A program made the position numbers and the translations under genes. From REEB85 sp018971455 (GTDB lineage Bacteria; Pseudomonadota; Alphaproteobacteria; Acetobacterales; Acetobacteraceae), in assembly GCA_028871195.1 (NCBI GenBank), contig JAGWNT010000066.1:1-22910 (forward strand): 22,910 bases of DNA. The letters run 5' to 3'. How positions within the stretch are numbered: position 1 is the first letter of the stretch; each line of letters begins with the position of its first letter. Shown one piece after another: positions 13,638 to 21,517 of this stretch. The notes beneath the pieces are model-generated. The model did no database searches. It saw only the letters and a list, made by a program, of their open reading frames with translations, and was not told the origin of the DNA.

Positions 13638-15527
13638 ATGGACATCAAACGCGAGCATCAGATCAACTTCTGGTACATCATTGCGGCCCTGCTCGGCGTG
13701 ATGCTGATCCAGGGCCTGCTGATCCAGCAGACGCATGTGAAGACGATCCCCTACAGCCAGTTTCTCGAATTGTTGCGCCAGGGCCAGCTGACCGATCTGC
13801 GGATCGGCGCCGACGAGATCACCGGCACGTTCAAGCAGCCGGCCGACAAGAACGTGCCCGACTTCGCCACGGTGCGGGTCGACCCGACGCTGGCCCAGGG
13901 GCTGGCGCAGGAGAAGGTCAGCTTCGCCGGAATCCCGGGCCCCGGCCTGCTGCAAACCGTTCTGAGCTGGCTCCTGCCGAGCCTCGGCTTCGTGCTGCTG
14001 TGGATGTTCCTGGTGCGCCCGATGGCAGGCGGGCAGGGGCTCGGCGGCATGATGTCGATCGGCAAGAGCCGCGCGAAGATCTATGTCGAGAAGGACATCA
14101 AGATCACCTTCGCCGATGTCGCGGGGGTGGACGAGGCGAAGGAGGAGCTTCAGGAGGTCGTCGATTTCCTCCGCAATCCTGGCGAATACGGCCGGCTGGG
14201 CGCGCGCGCGCCGAAGGGCATCCTGTTGGTCGGGCCGCCGGGAACCGGCAAGACCCTGCTCGCGCGCGCGGTCGCCGGCGAGGCGGGGGTCACCTTCTTC
14301 TCGATCTCGGGCTCCGAGTTCGTCGAGATGTTCGTCGGCGTCGGCGCGGCGCGGGTGCGCGACCTGTTCGAGCAGGCCCGCGAGCACGCCCCTGCGATCG
14401 TGTTCATCGATGAGCTCGATGCGCTCGGCCGGGCGCGTGGCGGCGTGTTCACCGGCGGCGGTCACGACGAGAAGGAGCAGACGCTCAACCAGCTGCTCAG
14501 CGAGTTGGACGGCTTCGACACCAGCAGCGGCGTGGTGCTGCTGGCGGCAACCAACCGCCCCGAAATCCTCGACCCCGCGCTGCTGCGCGCGGGCCGGTTC
14601 GATCGGCAGGTTCTGGTGGATCGGCCGGACAAGACCGGGCGGCTGGCGATCCTGCGCATCCATGGCCGCAAGGTCCGCCTTGCCCCCGGGGTCTCGCTCG
14701 AACAGGTGGCGGCGATGACGCCGGGCTTCACCGGTGCCGATCTGGCCAATCTGGTGAATGAAGCCGCCCTGCTGGCCACCCGGCGCAAGGCAGCCGAGGT
14801 GACGCTGGAGGATTTCAACCAGGCGATCGAGCGCATTGTCGCCGGGCTCGAAAAGCGCCACCGGCTGCTCAATCCGCATGAGCGCGACATCGTCGCCCAT
14901 CACGAAATGGGGCATGCGCTGGTGGCGATGGCGCTGCCCGGCAGCGACCCGGTGCAGAAAATTTCCATCATCCCGCGCGGCATCGCCGCCCTCGGCTACA
15001 CCATGCAGCGCCCGCTCGAGGACCGCTATTTGATGGACCGGCGGGAGTTGCGCCAGCGCATGGCCGTGCTGCTGGGCGGGCGCGCGGCCGAGAGCCTGAT
15101 GTTCGACGAAGTCTCCACCGGCGCGTCCGACGATCTCGCCAAGGCAACCGATATTGCGCGCAGCATGGTCCTGCGCTTCGGCATGGCGGACGGGCTGGGT
15201 CTTGTCGCCTACGACACGGAGGGCGGCTCGCTCTACCTCGGCGAGCAGGCCGGCATGGATTTGCGGCCGCGCCGCTACGGGGAGCACACCGCTGATGCCA
15301 TCGATGTCGCCGTGCGGGCCTTGCTCGATGAGGCGTTCGCCAGGGCGCGCGCCATTCTGCAGCAGAACCTGCCGCTGCTGGATCGCAGCGCGAAGGATTT
15401 GCTGACGAAGGAGACCTTCGGCGCCGATGACCTCAAGGCGATCGAGGCTCAGCTCCAGCCGCCGACGGTCTCCAACGCCCCGCCGCCGGCGGCCATTCCG
15501 GCCGAGACGCCGGGCGGCGCCGGCTGA
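13638..15527 (+). CDS. ftsH: ATP-dependent zinc metalloprotease FtsH (probable accessory copy)
   Basis: This 629-residue membrane AAA+ protease forms hexamers that extract and degrade membrane or damaged proteins. In order it has a transmembrane helix (about 11-30), a periplasmic domain, a second helix (about 106-126), Walker A GPPGTGKT (199-206), Walker B IVFIDE (254-259), the second region of homology (about 302-325), zinc site HEMGH (422-426; HEAGH in most FtsH), and STGASDDL (493-500) with the third, acidic zinc ligand. The C-terminus ends in a proline and alanine-rich tail. All catalytic residues are present, so it should be active. It lies 86 bp after the flavin reductase gene and converges on ubiV with a 42-bp gap. 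Placement in a stress island rather than with housekeeping neighbours such as tilS suggests a second, specialised copy. Confidence 0.95.
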   Translation: MDIKREHQINFWYIIAALLGVMLIQGLLIQQTHVKTIPYSQFLELLRQGQLTDLRIGADEITGTFKQPADKNVPDFATVRVDPTLAQGLAQEKVSFAGIPGPGLLQTVLSWLLPSLGFVLLWMFLVRPMAGGQGLGGMMSIGKSRAKIYVEKDIKITFADVAGVDEAKEELQEVVDFLRNPGEYGRLGARAPKGILLVGPPGTGKTLLARAVAGEAGVTFFSISGSEFVEMFVGVGAARVRDLFEQAREHAPAIVFIDELDALGRARGGVFTGGGHDEKEQTLNQLLSELDGFDTSSGVVLLAATNRPEILDPALLRAGRFDRQVLVDRPDKTGRLAILRIHGRKVRLAPGVSLEQVAAMTPGFTGADLANLVNEAALLATRRKAAEVTLEDFNQAIERIVAGLEKRHRLLNPHERDIVAHHEMGHALVAMALPGSDPVQKISIIPRGIAALGYTMQRPLEDRYLMDRRELRQRMAVLLGGRAAESLMFDEVSTGASDDLAKATDIARSMVLRFGMADGLGLVAYDTEGGSLYLGEQAGMDLRPRRYGEHTADAIDVAVRALLDEAFARARAILQQNLPLLDRSAKDLLTKETFGADDLKAIEAQLQPPTVSNAPPPAAIPAETPGGAG

Positions 15528-15569
15528 GCCGGGCCCGTTGCACCATCGCTCCGGCGCGGCGGCGTCCGA

Positions 15570-16463
15570 TCAGGCCGGCTCGCCGACCCAGGCCATGCCC
15601 TCGCGCGCCCGCGCATAGCCGTTCACATAGGGAACGGCGCCGGTGAGGCCGCGCAGCCGGGCCAGGGCCTCGGCGGGGTCCAGCCGCCCGTCGATCGTGT
15701 CCCGATAGAGGGTCGCGATGGCGACCATATCCAGATCCTGCGGCGACAGGCGCACGCGGCGGATGCCGAGGCGGGCGAGGGGGGCGAGATCCGCGAGGGC
15801 GGCGACATAGCCATGCGACATCGTCTGAGTGCCGTTCACCGCGACGATGGGCTGGCCGTCGAGCGTGCTGACCGGCAGGCCGTCGGGATCCTGCTCGCAG
15901 ACGATCTGACAATTATCCCGGTGCAGGCCGCGCGAGCGGGCGTGATAGCAGCGCGCCGCCACCGACAGGGTCTGCCGGCCGAACACTGTGGCCTCGATAT
16001 CGACCAGCGGGGCGGCGCGGGCGAAGACGGCGAGCCCGGCATGGGACACCTCGGGCGGCGGCGCCACCCGGATCGCGCCGAGCCGGGCAACATAGGTGAG
16101 CGAATCCTCGTTGAAGACGTTGACCATCGGTCCGACCACATAGGGCCGGCCGGCGATCGCGTTGATGCAGGAGACGTCGTTGGCCTCGACCAGGAAGCCC
16201 TCGTCGCAGCGGTGCAGGACGTCGTCGATCTCTCGCTGGCTGCTGACGAAGGCGAGCGTGGAGAAGACGACTTCCTTCCCGGCTTCCTGCAGCCGGGCGC
16301 TGAGCGCCGGCAGATCGGGGTCGCCGAACGGCGCACGCTTGGAGCAGACCACCTCGCCGAGATGGACGCAGTCCACCGGCGCCTCGTCGGCGATGCGGGC
16401 GTAGAAATCCCGCCGCCGCTCGCGCGACCAGTGATGCATGAGCGGACCGAGAGTGATTTTCAT
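15570..16463 (-). CDS. ubiV: Oxygen-independent ubiquinone biosynthesis protein UbiV (U32 family)
   Basis: This 297-residue U32-family iron-sulfur protein forms the UbiU-UbiV complex, which hydroxylates the ubiquinone ring without oxygen. It keeps the full 4Fe-4S ligand set known from E. coli UbiV: Cys40 (EVVC) plus the C-x12-C-x3-C motif (in ARCYHARSRG and LHRDNCQIVC). An MKITLGPLMHHW start and VFNEDSLTYVARLGA also fit the family. I chose the start at 16463 because it overlaps the ubiU stop by 4 bp (ATGA) and matches the family N-terminus; longer forms run through ubiU. It is last in the ubiT-ubiU-ubiV operon. It needs UbiU as partner and should be made at low oxygen under the FNR box upstream of ubiT. 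Confidence 0.93.
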   Translation of the reverse strand: MKITLGPLMHHWSRERRRDFYARIADEAPVDCVHLGEVVCSKRAPFGDPDLPALSARLQEAGKEVVFSTLAFVSSQREIDDVLHRCDEGFLVEANDVSCINAIAGRPYVVGPMVNVFNEDSLTYVARLGAIRVAPPPEVSHAGLAVFARAAPLVDIEATVFGRQTLSVAARCYHARSRGLHRDNCQIVCEQDPDGLPVSTLDGQPIVAVNGTQTMSHGYVAALADLAPLARLGIRRVRLSPQDLDMVAIATLYRDTIDGRLDPAEALARLRGLTGAVPYVNGYARAREGMAWVGEPA

Positions 16464-17452
16464 CGCCAGCCCTTCTTGTAGGCGCCGAATGTCTCCTTGC
16501 CGCCTTCGACGAGGCCGCTGAGATCGATGCCCGGCGAGGGCGCGCCACGGTCCAGCGCGTCGAGCTCGGCGCGAAAGGCGCGCACCACCTGGGTGACATA
16601 GGCGCGGCTGCGCTGGCGGCCCTCGATCTTGAGCGCGGTCACGCCGGCCTCCTTCAGGCTCGGCAGAATGTCGATGACGTTCAGGCCGACCGGCTCGTCG
16701 AACAAATAGGAGGGCACGCCGCGGGTCACCAGCCGCGCCTTGCAGGGCGTGGGGTACGCCGCCGCCTGGTTGCGCGGGAAGCGGTTCATCGTGATGCCGC
16801 CAAGGCGAATGACCATCTCCTCGCCCTCCTCGTCGAAGCGCACATGTTCCGCCGGCGCGCACACGCCGTCGCTGCTCGGCGAGCGGCCGGTCATATAGGA
16901 GGAGAGGATGCAGCGCCCCTCGGTCATCGTGCCGAGGCTGCCGAAGGCGAAGACCTCGGCCTCGACCCCCATGGTGGCGACCATGTGGGCGATCTCCGGC
17001 ACCGTCAGCACCCGCGGCAGCACGGCGCGCCGGATGCCGAAGCGCTCGCGGTAGAAGGCCAGCGAGATCGGGTTGGAAGCGGCGGCCTGGACGGAGAGGT
17101 GCAGGCGCAAATCCGGATGCCGGCGGCTTGCGTAGTCGAGCACGCCGATATCGGCGAGGATGACGGCATCCGCGCCGAGTGCCGCGGCATCATCCACCGC
17201 GCGGTGCCAGATTGCCGTCTCGCCGGCGCGTGGAAACGTGTTGATCGCCACCAGCACATGCCGGCCGTGCCGATGAGCGAAGGCGATGCCCTCCTTCATG
17301 TCGTCGCGGTCGAAGTTCAGGCCCGGGTAGTTGCGGGCGTTGGTGGCATCGGCGAAGCCGCAATAGACGGTGTCGGCGCCGGCCTCGATGGCCGCGCGCA
17401 GGGCCGCCGGCGTGCCGGCGGGGCACACCAGCTCAAGGTAGCGTGGTGTCAT
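16460..17452 (-). CDS. ubiU: Oxygen-independent ubiquinone biosynthesis protein UbiU (U32 family), first Fe-S cysteine replaced
   Basis: This 330-residue U32 protein is the partner of UbiV in anaerobic ring hydroxylation. Family features are LELVCPAGTPAALRAAIEAG at the N-terminus, the TEGRCILSSYMTGRSP core, AAYPTPCKARL, and KIEGRQRSRAYV. Aligned to E. coli UbiU (ligands Cys169, 176, 193, 232), this protein has Cys181, Cys198 and Cys237 with matching spacing, but Gly174 (codon 16931-16933) where Cys169 should be. The cluster may therefore use another ligand or an open site; whether this is common in related bacteria I cannot tell. Start and stop both overlap neighbours by 4 bp, so the three genes are translationally coupled. 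Family assignment is firm. Confidence 0.93.
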   Translation of the reverse strand: MTPRYLELVCPAGTPAALRAAIEAGADTVYCGFADATNARNYPGLNFDRDDMKEGIAFAHRHGRHVLVAINTFPRAGETAIWHRAVDDAAALGADAVILADIGVLDYASRRHPDLRLHLSVQAAASNPISLAFYRERFGIRRAVLPRVLTVPEIAHMVATMGVEAEVFAFGSLGTMTEGRCILSSYMTGRSPSSDGVCAPAEHVRFDEEGEEMVIRLGGITMNRFPRNQAAAYPTPCKARLVTRGVPSYLFDEPVGLNVIDILPSLKEAGVTALKIEGRQRSRAYVTQVVRAFRAELDALDRGAPSPGIDLSGLVEGGKETFGAYKKGWR

Positions 17453-18114
17453 GCCGGCTCCGCTGCGCGGCGGCCGCGCCGTTCGAGTTTCGCCAGGCGG
17501 GCATCGAGGGCGGTGATCCCGGCGGTGATCGCGCGGTGATCCTCCATCACGTCCCGCCCGCCATGCGCCGCCCGATGGGCCTCGCGGCCGAGCGCACCCA
17601 CCCGGCCGGCGATCCGCCGCACCCGCGCGTCGAGCCGGCCCGCGATCCGTTCCATGGGGCGGGCGAGGGGCCCGAGTGCTGCCAGCGCGTCGTCGATCAG
17701 GTTGATCGCCTCGCCATCGAGGATGTTGCGAAAGCCCACGGCCTTCTCCGTATCCCCCGTCACTGACAGCTCGCGCGTGAAATAGACGGTGTCGCTGTCC
17801 GTGCGGCCTTCGAGCAGCCCGATCAGCGTGGCCAGCCGCCCCCGCATGGTGACGTCGGCCGTGGTCCCGGCGGCCGCGAGGCCGAGGGTTACGGCGCGCG
17901 GCCGGATGGCGAGCAGGAAACGCTCGGGAACGTCCTGCGGCTCGAAAAGGAAGGTTGCCGGCGCCAGGCGCGCGAGCCGGCGCAGCAGGGCGGCGTGCCG
18001 ATGCTCCAGCCCCGCGCTCACCCTTCGCAGGGCCAGCGCCAGAATGGGGCGCGGGAGGGTTCGCAGCAGCAATCCGAGGGAAAAAACCGGCGCCGGCAGG
18101 CCAATCGCCATCAT
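17449..18114 (-). CDS. ubiT: Ubiquinone biosynthesis accessory lipid carrier UbiT (SCP2 domain)
   Basis: This protein of about 221 residues has an SCP2 sterol-carrier domain (about residues 40-135, including the terminal GDTEKAVGFRNILDG strand and loop). UbiT is thought to bind ubiquinone intermediates for the UbiUV hydroxylase. A hydrophobic N-terminal helix (LPAPVFSLGLLLRTLPRPIL) fits UbiT. The C-terminus is long, helical and charged. Two adjacent ATGs (18112-18114 and 18109-18111) follow GCGAGGAT; I took the first. A TTG-started extension would begin inside the FNR box and is rejected. It is the first gene of ubiT-ubiU-ubiV and overlaps ubiU by 4 bp. Identification leans partly on the neighbours, since SCP2 proteins are diverse. 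Confidence 0.88.
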   Translation of the reverse strand: MMAIGLPAPVFSLGLLLRTLPRPILALALRRVSAGLEHRHAALLRRLARLAPATFLFEPQDVPERFLLAIRPRAVTLGLAAAGTTADVTMRGRLATLIGLLEGRTDSDTVYFTRELSVTGDTEKAVGFRNILDGEAINLIDDALAALGPLARPMERIAGRLDARVRRIAGRVGALGREAHRAAHGGRDVMEDHRAITAGITALDARLAKLERRGRRAAEPA

Positions 18115-18172
18115 ATCCTCGCCGCAGGGGGTGCAGGGCGACGGATCATGCCGGCGCGCCGCGACGCCGCGA

Positions 18173-18186
18173 TTGATCTGGATCAA
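18173..18186 (-). promoter_or_regulatory. Perfect FNR/FixK/Anr box upstream of ubiT
   Basis: Read on the minus strand the site is TTGATCCAGATCAA, an exact TTGAT-N4-ATCAA palindrome. Its centre is 65 bp from the ubiT ATG, so a class II promoter (-41.5) would start about 24 nt before the gene. FNR activates ubiT and ubiUV in E. coli, which supports the same low-oxygen control here. No clear -10 was picked out. Confidence 0.85.
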
Positions 18187-18228
18187 CGGGCCGGCACGCG
18201 CCTGGCGCGGCCCCTCCGGCGCCGGCGA

Positions 18229-18918
18229 TCAGCGGCGGAAATACTCCGGGTGCGCCTTGCGCAGCGAATCGACGAAATCCAGCGAGCGCGACAGATGGTC
18301 GCGCAGCGCGTCCTGGGCGCGGGCGGGCCGTCCGGCGGCGATGGCATCGACGATGGCGTGGTGATCGCGCACGATGTCGCGCATCTTGCCCTCGACCGGG
18401 AGGTTGAGCCGGCGCAGCCGGTCGATATGCCCGCCCTGCCGGCGCACCAGATCCCATAATTCGCCGACCTGGCTGGCGTCGTAGAGCGTCCGATGAAAAG
18501 CATGATCGGCGGTGATGAACGCCTCGTACTCGCCAAGCTCGGCGAAGGCCGTCTGCTGGCGGATCAGGCGGCGCAGCCGGTCGAGCACCGCGGGCGGGGG
18601 CGCGAGGGCGAGGCCGCGCACCATCTCCAGCTCCACCGATCGGCGCAGGAATTGGCCATGTCGCGCGCTGTCGAGGTCGATGGGCGCGACGCGCGTGGCG
18701 TGCTGGGGGAATACCTCCACCAGCCCTTCCTCCTGCAGGCGCATCAGCGCGTCGCGGATCGGTGTGGAGCTCAGCGCGAATCGCTCCTGCAACTCCGATC
18801 GGGAGAGCACGGCGCCGGGTGCGAGACGCAGGGAGATGATTTCCTCGCGCAGCGAGTCGAAAACCAGTGCGGCGCCGCCGCGGCCGCGTGTCGGGACAGT
18901 GAACGCTGCGTCGTCCAT
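18229..18918 (-). CDS. GntR-family transcriptional regulator (FCD/FadR subfamily)
   Basis: This 229-residue regulator has a GntR winged helix-turn-helix at about residues 17-78 (LVFDSLREEIISLRLAPGAV, LSRSELQERFALSSTPIRDA, LMRLQEEGLVEVFPQHATRV). An FCD all-helical effector domain covers about 85-220, with the acidic and histidine positions of its metal site visible in FHRTLYD and DHHAIVDAI. FCD regulators typically sense sugar acids or other carboxylates and repress the adjacent catabolic genes until the ligand binds. It is divergent from the dehydratase gene at 19059, with an 18-bp palindrome between them. The ATG at 18916-18918 gives the normal family length. The ubi promoter lies in the 114 bp after its stop. 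Confidence 0.93.
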   Translation of the reverse strand: MDDAAFTVPTRGRGGAALVFDSLREEIISLRLAPGAVLSRSELQERFALSSTPIRDALMRLQEEGLVEVFPQHATRVAPIDLDSARHGQFLRRSVELEMVRGLALAPPPAVLDRLRRLIRQQTAFAELGEYEAFITADHAFHRTLYDASQVGELWDLVRRQGGHIDRLRRLNLPVEGKMRDIVRDHHAIVDAIAAGRPARAQDALRDHLSRSLDFVDSLRKAHPEYFRR

Positions 18919-18975
18919 CGGGTCGGCCCCTCCCGCGGCCGCATCTCCCTTTCATAGCATGATTCGGTTCTTGAC

Positions 18976-18993
18976 GCACTAATGCATTAGTGC
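18976..18993. promoter_or_regulatory. 18-bp perfect palindrome, probable GntR operator
   Basis: GCACTAATGCATTAGTGC is a perfect palindrome in the 140-bp divergent region, 57 bp from the regulator start and 65 bp from the dehydratase start. It directly follows a -35-like TTGACG (18971-18976 shares one base). GntR/FCD dimers bind short AT-centred palindromes, so binding here could block transcription both ways. Confidence 0.75.
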
Positions 18994-19058
18994 TTCAACC
19001 CAGGGGGGAGGAGGCTCCAGCCAGAACCTCCGTCCGCGCCGGGAGGAATTTGTCCGCC

Positions 19059-20780
19059 ATGCCGCCAAAGCTGCGCAGCGCACGCTGGTTCGAGCCCGAC
19101 GATTTCCGCAGCTTCGGGCACCGCTCCCGCATGAGCCAGATGGGCTACGCGCCGGAGGAATATGCCGGGCGCCCGGTCATTGCCATCGTCAACACCTGGT
19201 CCGACCTCAACCAGTGCCACGCCCATTTCAAGGAGCGGGTGGAGGACATCAAGCGCGGCGTGCTCCAGGCCGGCGGTTTCCCGGTCGAGCTGCCGGCGAT
19301 CTCGCTGTCGGAGAGCAAGGTCAAGCCGACGACGATGCTCTATCGCAACTTCCTGGCGATGGAGACCGAGGAGCTGATCCGCTCCCACCCGGTGGACGGC
19401 GTGGTGCTGATGGGCGGCTGCGACAAGACCACGCCCGGCCTGCTGCTCGGCGCCACCAGTGCCGGCGTGCCGGCGATCTTCGTGCCCGCCGGTCCGATGC
19501 TGCGCGGCAACTGGCACGGCCAGGTGCTCGGCTCCGGCTCGGATGCCTTCAAATACTGGGACGAGCGGCGCGCCGGCAATATTTCCGACAAGGACTGGTC
19601 GGAAATGGAGGTCGGCATCGCACGCTCCTACGGCGTGTGCATGACCATGGGCACGGCGGCCACGATGACGGCCCTGGCCGATGCGATCGGCATGACGCTG
19701 CCCGGGGCCTCCTCCATTCCGGCCGCCGATTCCAACCATATCCGCATGTGCGCCGCGGCCGGCCGGCGCATCGTCCAGATGGTCAACGAGGACCTGACGC
19801 CGGCGAAGATCCAGACCGAGGCCGCCTACCGCAACGCCATCGTCGTTGCCATGGCCATGGGCTGCTCGACCAATGCGGTGATCCATCTCATCGCCATGGC
19901 CCGGCGCGCCGGCCACCGGATCGGCCTCGACGATTTCGACGCCACCAGCCGCATCGTCCCCGTCATTGCCAATATCCGCCCGAGCGGAACCACCTATCTG
20001 ATGGAGGATTTCTACTACGCCGGCGGCCTGCTCGCGCTGATGTCGCGCCTGGCCGGATTTCTCGATCTTGAGGCCCGCAATGCATCCGGCCAGAGCTGGG
20101 CGCAGAGTCTGGCCGGCGCGCAGGTCTATAATGACGACGTCATCCGCCCGCTCGATCGGGCGATTTACCAGGAAGGCGCGCTGGCGGTGCTGCGCGGCAA
20201 CCTGGCGCCGAATGGCTGCGTGATGAAACCCTCCGCGGCAGCGCCCCATCTGCTGCGCCATGCCGGCCCCGCGCTGGTGTTCGACGACTACCCGGCATTG
20301 AAAGCCAATATCGACCGCGAAGATCTCGACGTCACCGCCGACACCGTTTTGGTGCTGCGCAATGCGGGGCCGCTGGGCGGCCCGGGCATGCCGGAATGGG
20401 GCATGCTGCCCATTCCGCGCAAGCTGCTGCGCCAGGGCGTGCGCGACATGATCCGCATTTCTGATGCGCGAATGAGCGGCACCAGTTACGGCGCCTGCAT
20501 CCTTCACGTCTCGCCCGAATCCTACGCAGGTGGCCCGCTCGCCCTGGTGCAGACCGGTGACGTGATCAGCGTGGACATTCCCGCCCGGCGCATCGCGCTG
20601 GAGGTTGCCGAGGAGGAGCTCGCCCGCCGCTGCGCCGCCCTGCCGCCCCCCGTGCCGCGCTACGGCCGCGGCTATGGCTGGATGTTCTCGCGCCATATCC
20701 GCCAGGCCGACCAGGGGTGCGACTTCGACTTCCTGGAAACCGAATTTGGCCCGCCGGTCGGCGAACCGGCGATTTTCTGA
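19059..20780 (+). CDS. IlvD/Edd-family dehydratase, aldonate (arabinonate/xylonate-type) dehydratase-like
   Basis: This 573-residue iron-sulfur dehydratase removes water from a sugar acid to give a 2-keto-3-deoxy acid. It resembles the L-arabinonate and xylonate dehydratase branch (RSARWF and HRSRM at the N-terminus, NTWSDLNQCHAHF, then GGFPVELPAISLSE) more than branched-chain amino acid IlvD. Candidate cluster ligands are Cys53, Cys121 (GGCDKTTP) and Cys194 (YGVCMTMGTA). Lys123 sits where the Mg-site lysine is found. DARMSGTSYGACILHVSPE near the C-terminus is typical. The ATG at 19059 follows GGGAGGAAT, at a rather long 12-base spacing; a TTG at 19050 would be too close to that site. It leads the rightward operon controlled by the GntR palindrome. 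The exact sugar acid is not readable. Confidence 0.92.
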   Translation: MPPKLRSARWFEPDDFRSFGHRSRMSQMGYAPEEYAGRPVIAIVNTWSDLNQCHAHFKERVEDIKRGVLQAGGFPVELPAISLSESKVKPTTMLYRNFLAMETEELIRSHPVDGVVLMGGCDKTTPGLLLGATSAGVPAIFVPAGPMLRGNWHGQVLGSGSDAFKYWDERRAGNISDKDWSEMEVGIARSYGVCMTMGTAATMTALADAIGMTLPGASSIPAADSNHIRMCAAAGRRIVQMVNEDLTPAKIQTEAAYRNAIVVAMAMGCSTNAVIHLIAMARRAGHRIGLDDFDATSRIVPVIANIRPSGTTYLMEDFYYAGGLLALMSRLAGFLDLEARNASGQSWAQSLAGAQVYNDDVIRPLDRAIYQEGALAVLRGNLAPNGCVMKPSAAAPHLLRHAGPALVFDDYPALKANIDREDLDVTADTVLVLRNAGPLGGPGMPEWGMLPIPRKLLRQGVRDMIRISDARMSGTSYGACILHVSPESYAGGPLALVQTGDVISVDIPARRIALEVAEEELARRCAALPPPVPRYGRGYGWMFSRHIRQADQGCDFDFLETEFGPPVGEPAIF

Positions 20781-20791
20781 CCGGAGCCCCC

Positions 20792-21517
20792 ATGCACGCC
20801 AATCTCACCCCCGAAACCCGCGCGCGCCTGATGGGCGTCAGCACCGCCACCTTGTGCACCGCGCTGTTCAAGCGCGGGCTGCGCCACCAATTCATCCAGG
20901 ATGTCCATCCGCTCAACGCGAACCGGCCCAACATGGTCGGCGAGGCGTTCACGCTGCGCTACATCCCGGCGCGGGAGGACCTCAATCCGATCGGCGTTTT
21001 TCAGGATCGCGCCCACCCGCAGCGGCGCGCCGTGGAGGAATGCCCGCCCGGCGCGGTGTTCGTCATCGACAGCCGCAAGGACCCGCGCGCGGCATCCGCC
21101 GGCAGCATTCTGGTCTCGCGGCTGATGGTGCGCGGCGTCGCCGGCGTGGTGACCGATGGCGGTTTCCGCGATTCCCCGGAAATCGCCGCACTGCCGTTCT
21201 CCGCCTACCACAACCGCCCCTCGGCGCCGACCAACCTCACGCTGCACCAGGCGCTCGACATCAACGTGCCGATCGGCTGCGGCGACGTGGCGGTCTGGCC
21301 GGGCGATGTGGTGGTGGGCGACCGCGAGGGCGTCGTTGTCATTCCAGCCGCCATCGCCGAGGAGATTTCCATCGAGGCCGTCGAGATGACGGCCTTCGAG
21401 GATTTCGTCACCGCCCAGGTGCTCGCCGGCCAGTCCATCCTCGGCCTGTACCCTCCGACGGACGAGGCCAATCTCGCGAAGTTCAAGGCATGGCGCCAGG
21501 CGAACGGGCGCGGGTGA
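20792..21517 (+). CDS. RraA-like / HMG-CHA aldolase-family protein
   Basis: This 241-residue protein belongs to the RraA-like superfamily, which includes 4-hydroxy-4-methyl-2-oxoglutarate (HMG/CHA) aldolases and the RNase E inhibitor RraA. The divalent-metal motif is present as TDGGFRD (121-127, with Arg126 and Asp127), along with SAGSILVSRLMVRGVAG and the late GDVAVWPGDVVVGDREGVVVIP strand set. RNase E inhibitors are about 160 residues and lack this metal site, so an aldolase or oxo-acid lyase is more likely. Its place between an aldonate dehydratase and an oxidoreductase suggests it cleaves the 2-keto-3-deoxy acid to pyruvate and an aldehyde. The ATG lies 11 bp after the dehydratase stop, behind CCGGAG. 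The stop overlaps the next start by 1 base. Confidence 0.87.
   Translation: MHANLTPETRARLMGVSTATLCTALFKRGLRHQFIQDVHPLNANRPNMVGEAFTLRYIPAREDLNPIGVFQDRAHPQRRAVEECPPGAVFVIDSRKDPRAASAGSILVSRLMVRGVAGVVTDGGFRDSPEIAALPFSAYHNRPSAPTNLTLHQALDINVPIGCGDVAVWPGDVVVGDREGVVVIPAAIAEEISIEAVEMTAFEDFVTAQVLAGQSILGLYPPTDEANLAKFKAWRQANGRG

Noticed and set aside
15528..15569. Bidirectional terminator between ftsH and ubiV
   Set aside because: The 42-bp convergent gap shows no convincing hairpin with a T-tract on either strand.
18197..18209. CGCGCC-T-GGCGCG hairpin after gntR as a terminator
   Set aside because: The loop is too short, there is no T-tract, and such GC repeats are common in this DNA.
18987..20696. 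Long minus-strand frame opposite the IlvD/Edd dehydratase
   Set aside because: It is a compositional shadow of a well-conserved plus-strand gene and has no family motif of its own.
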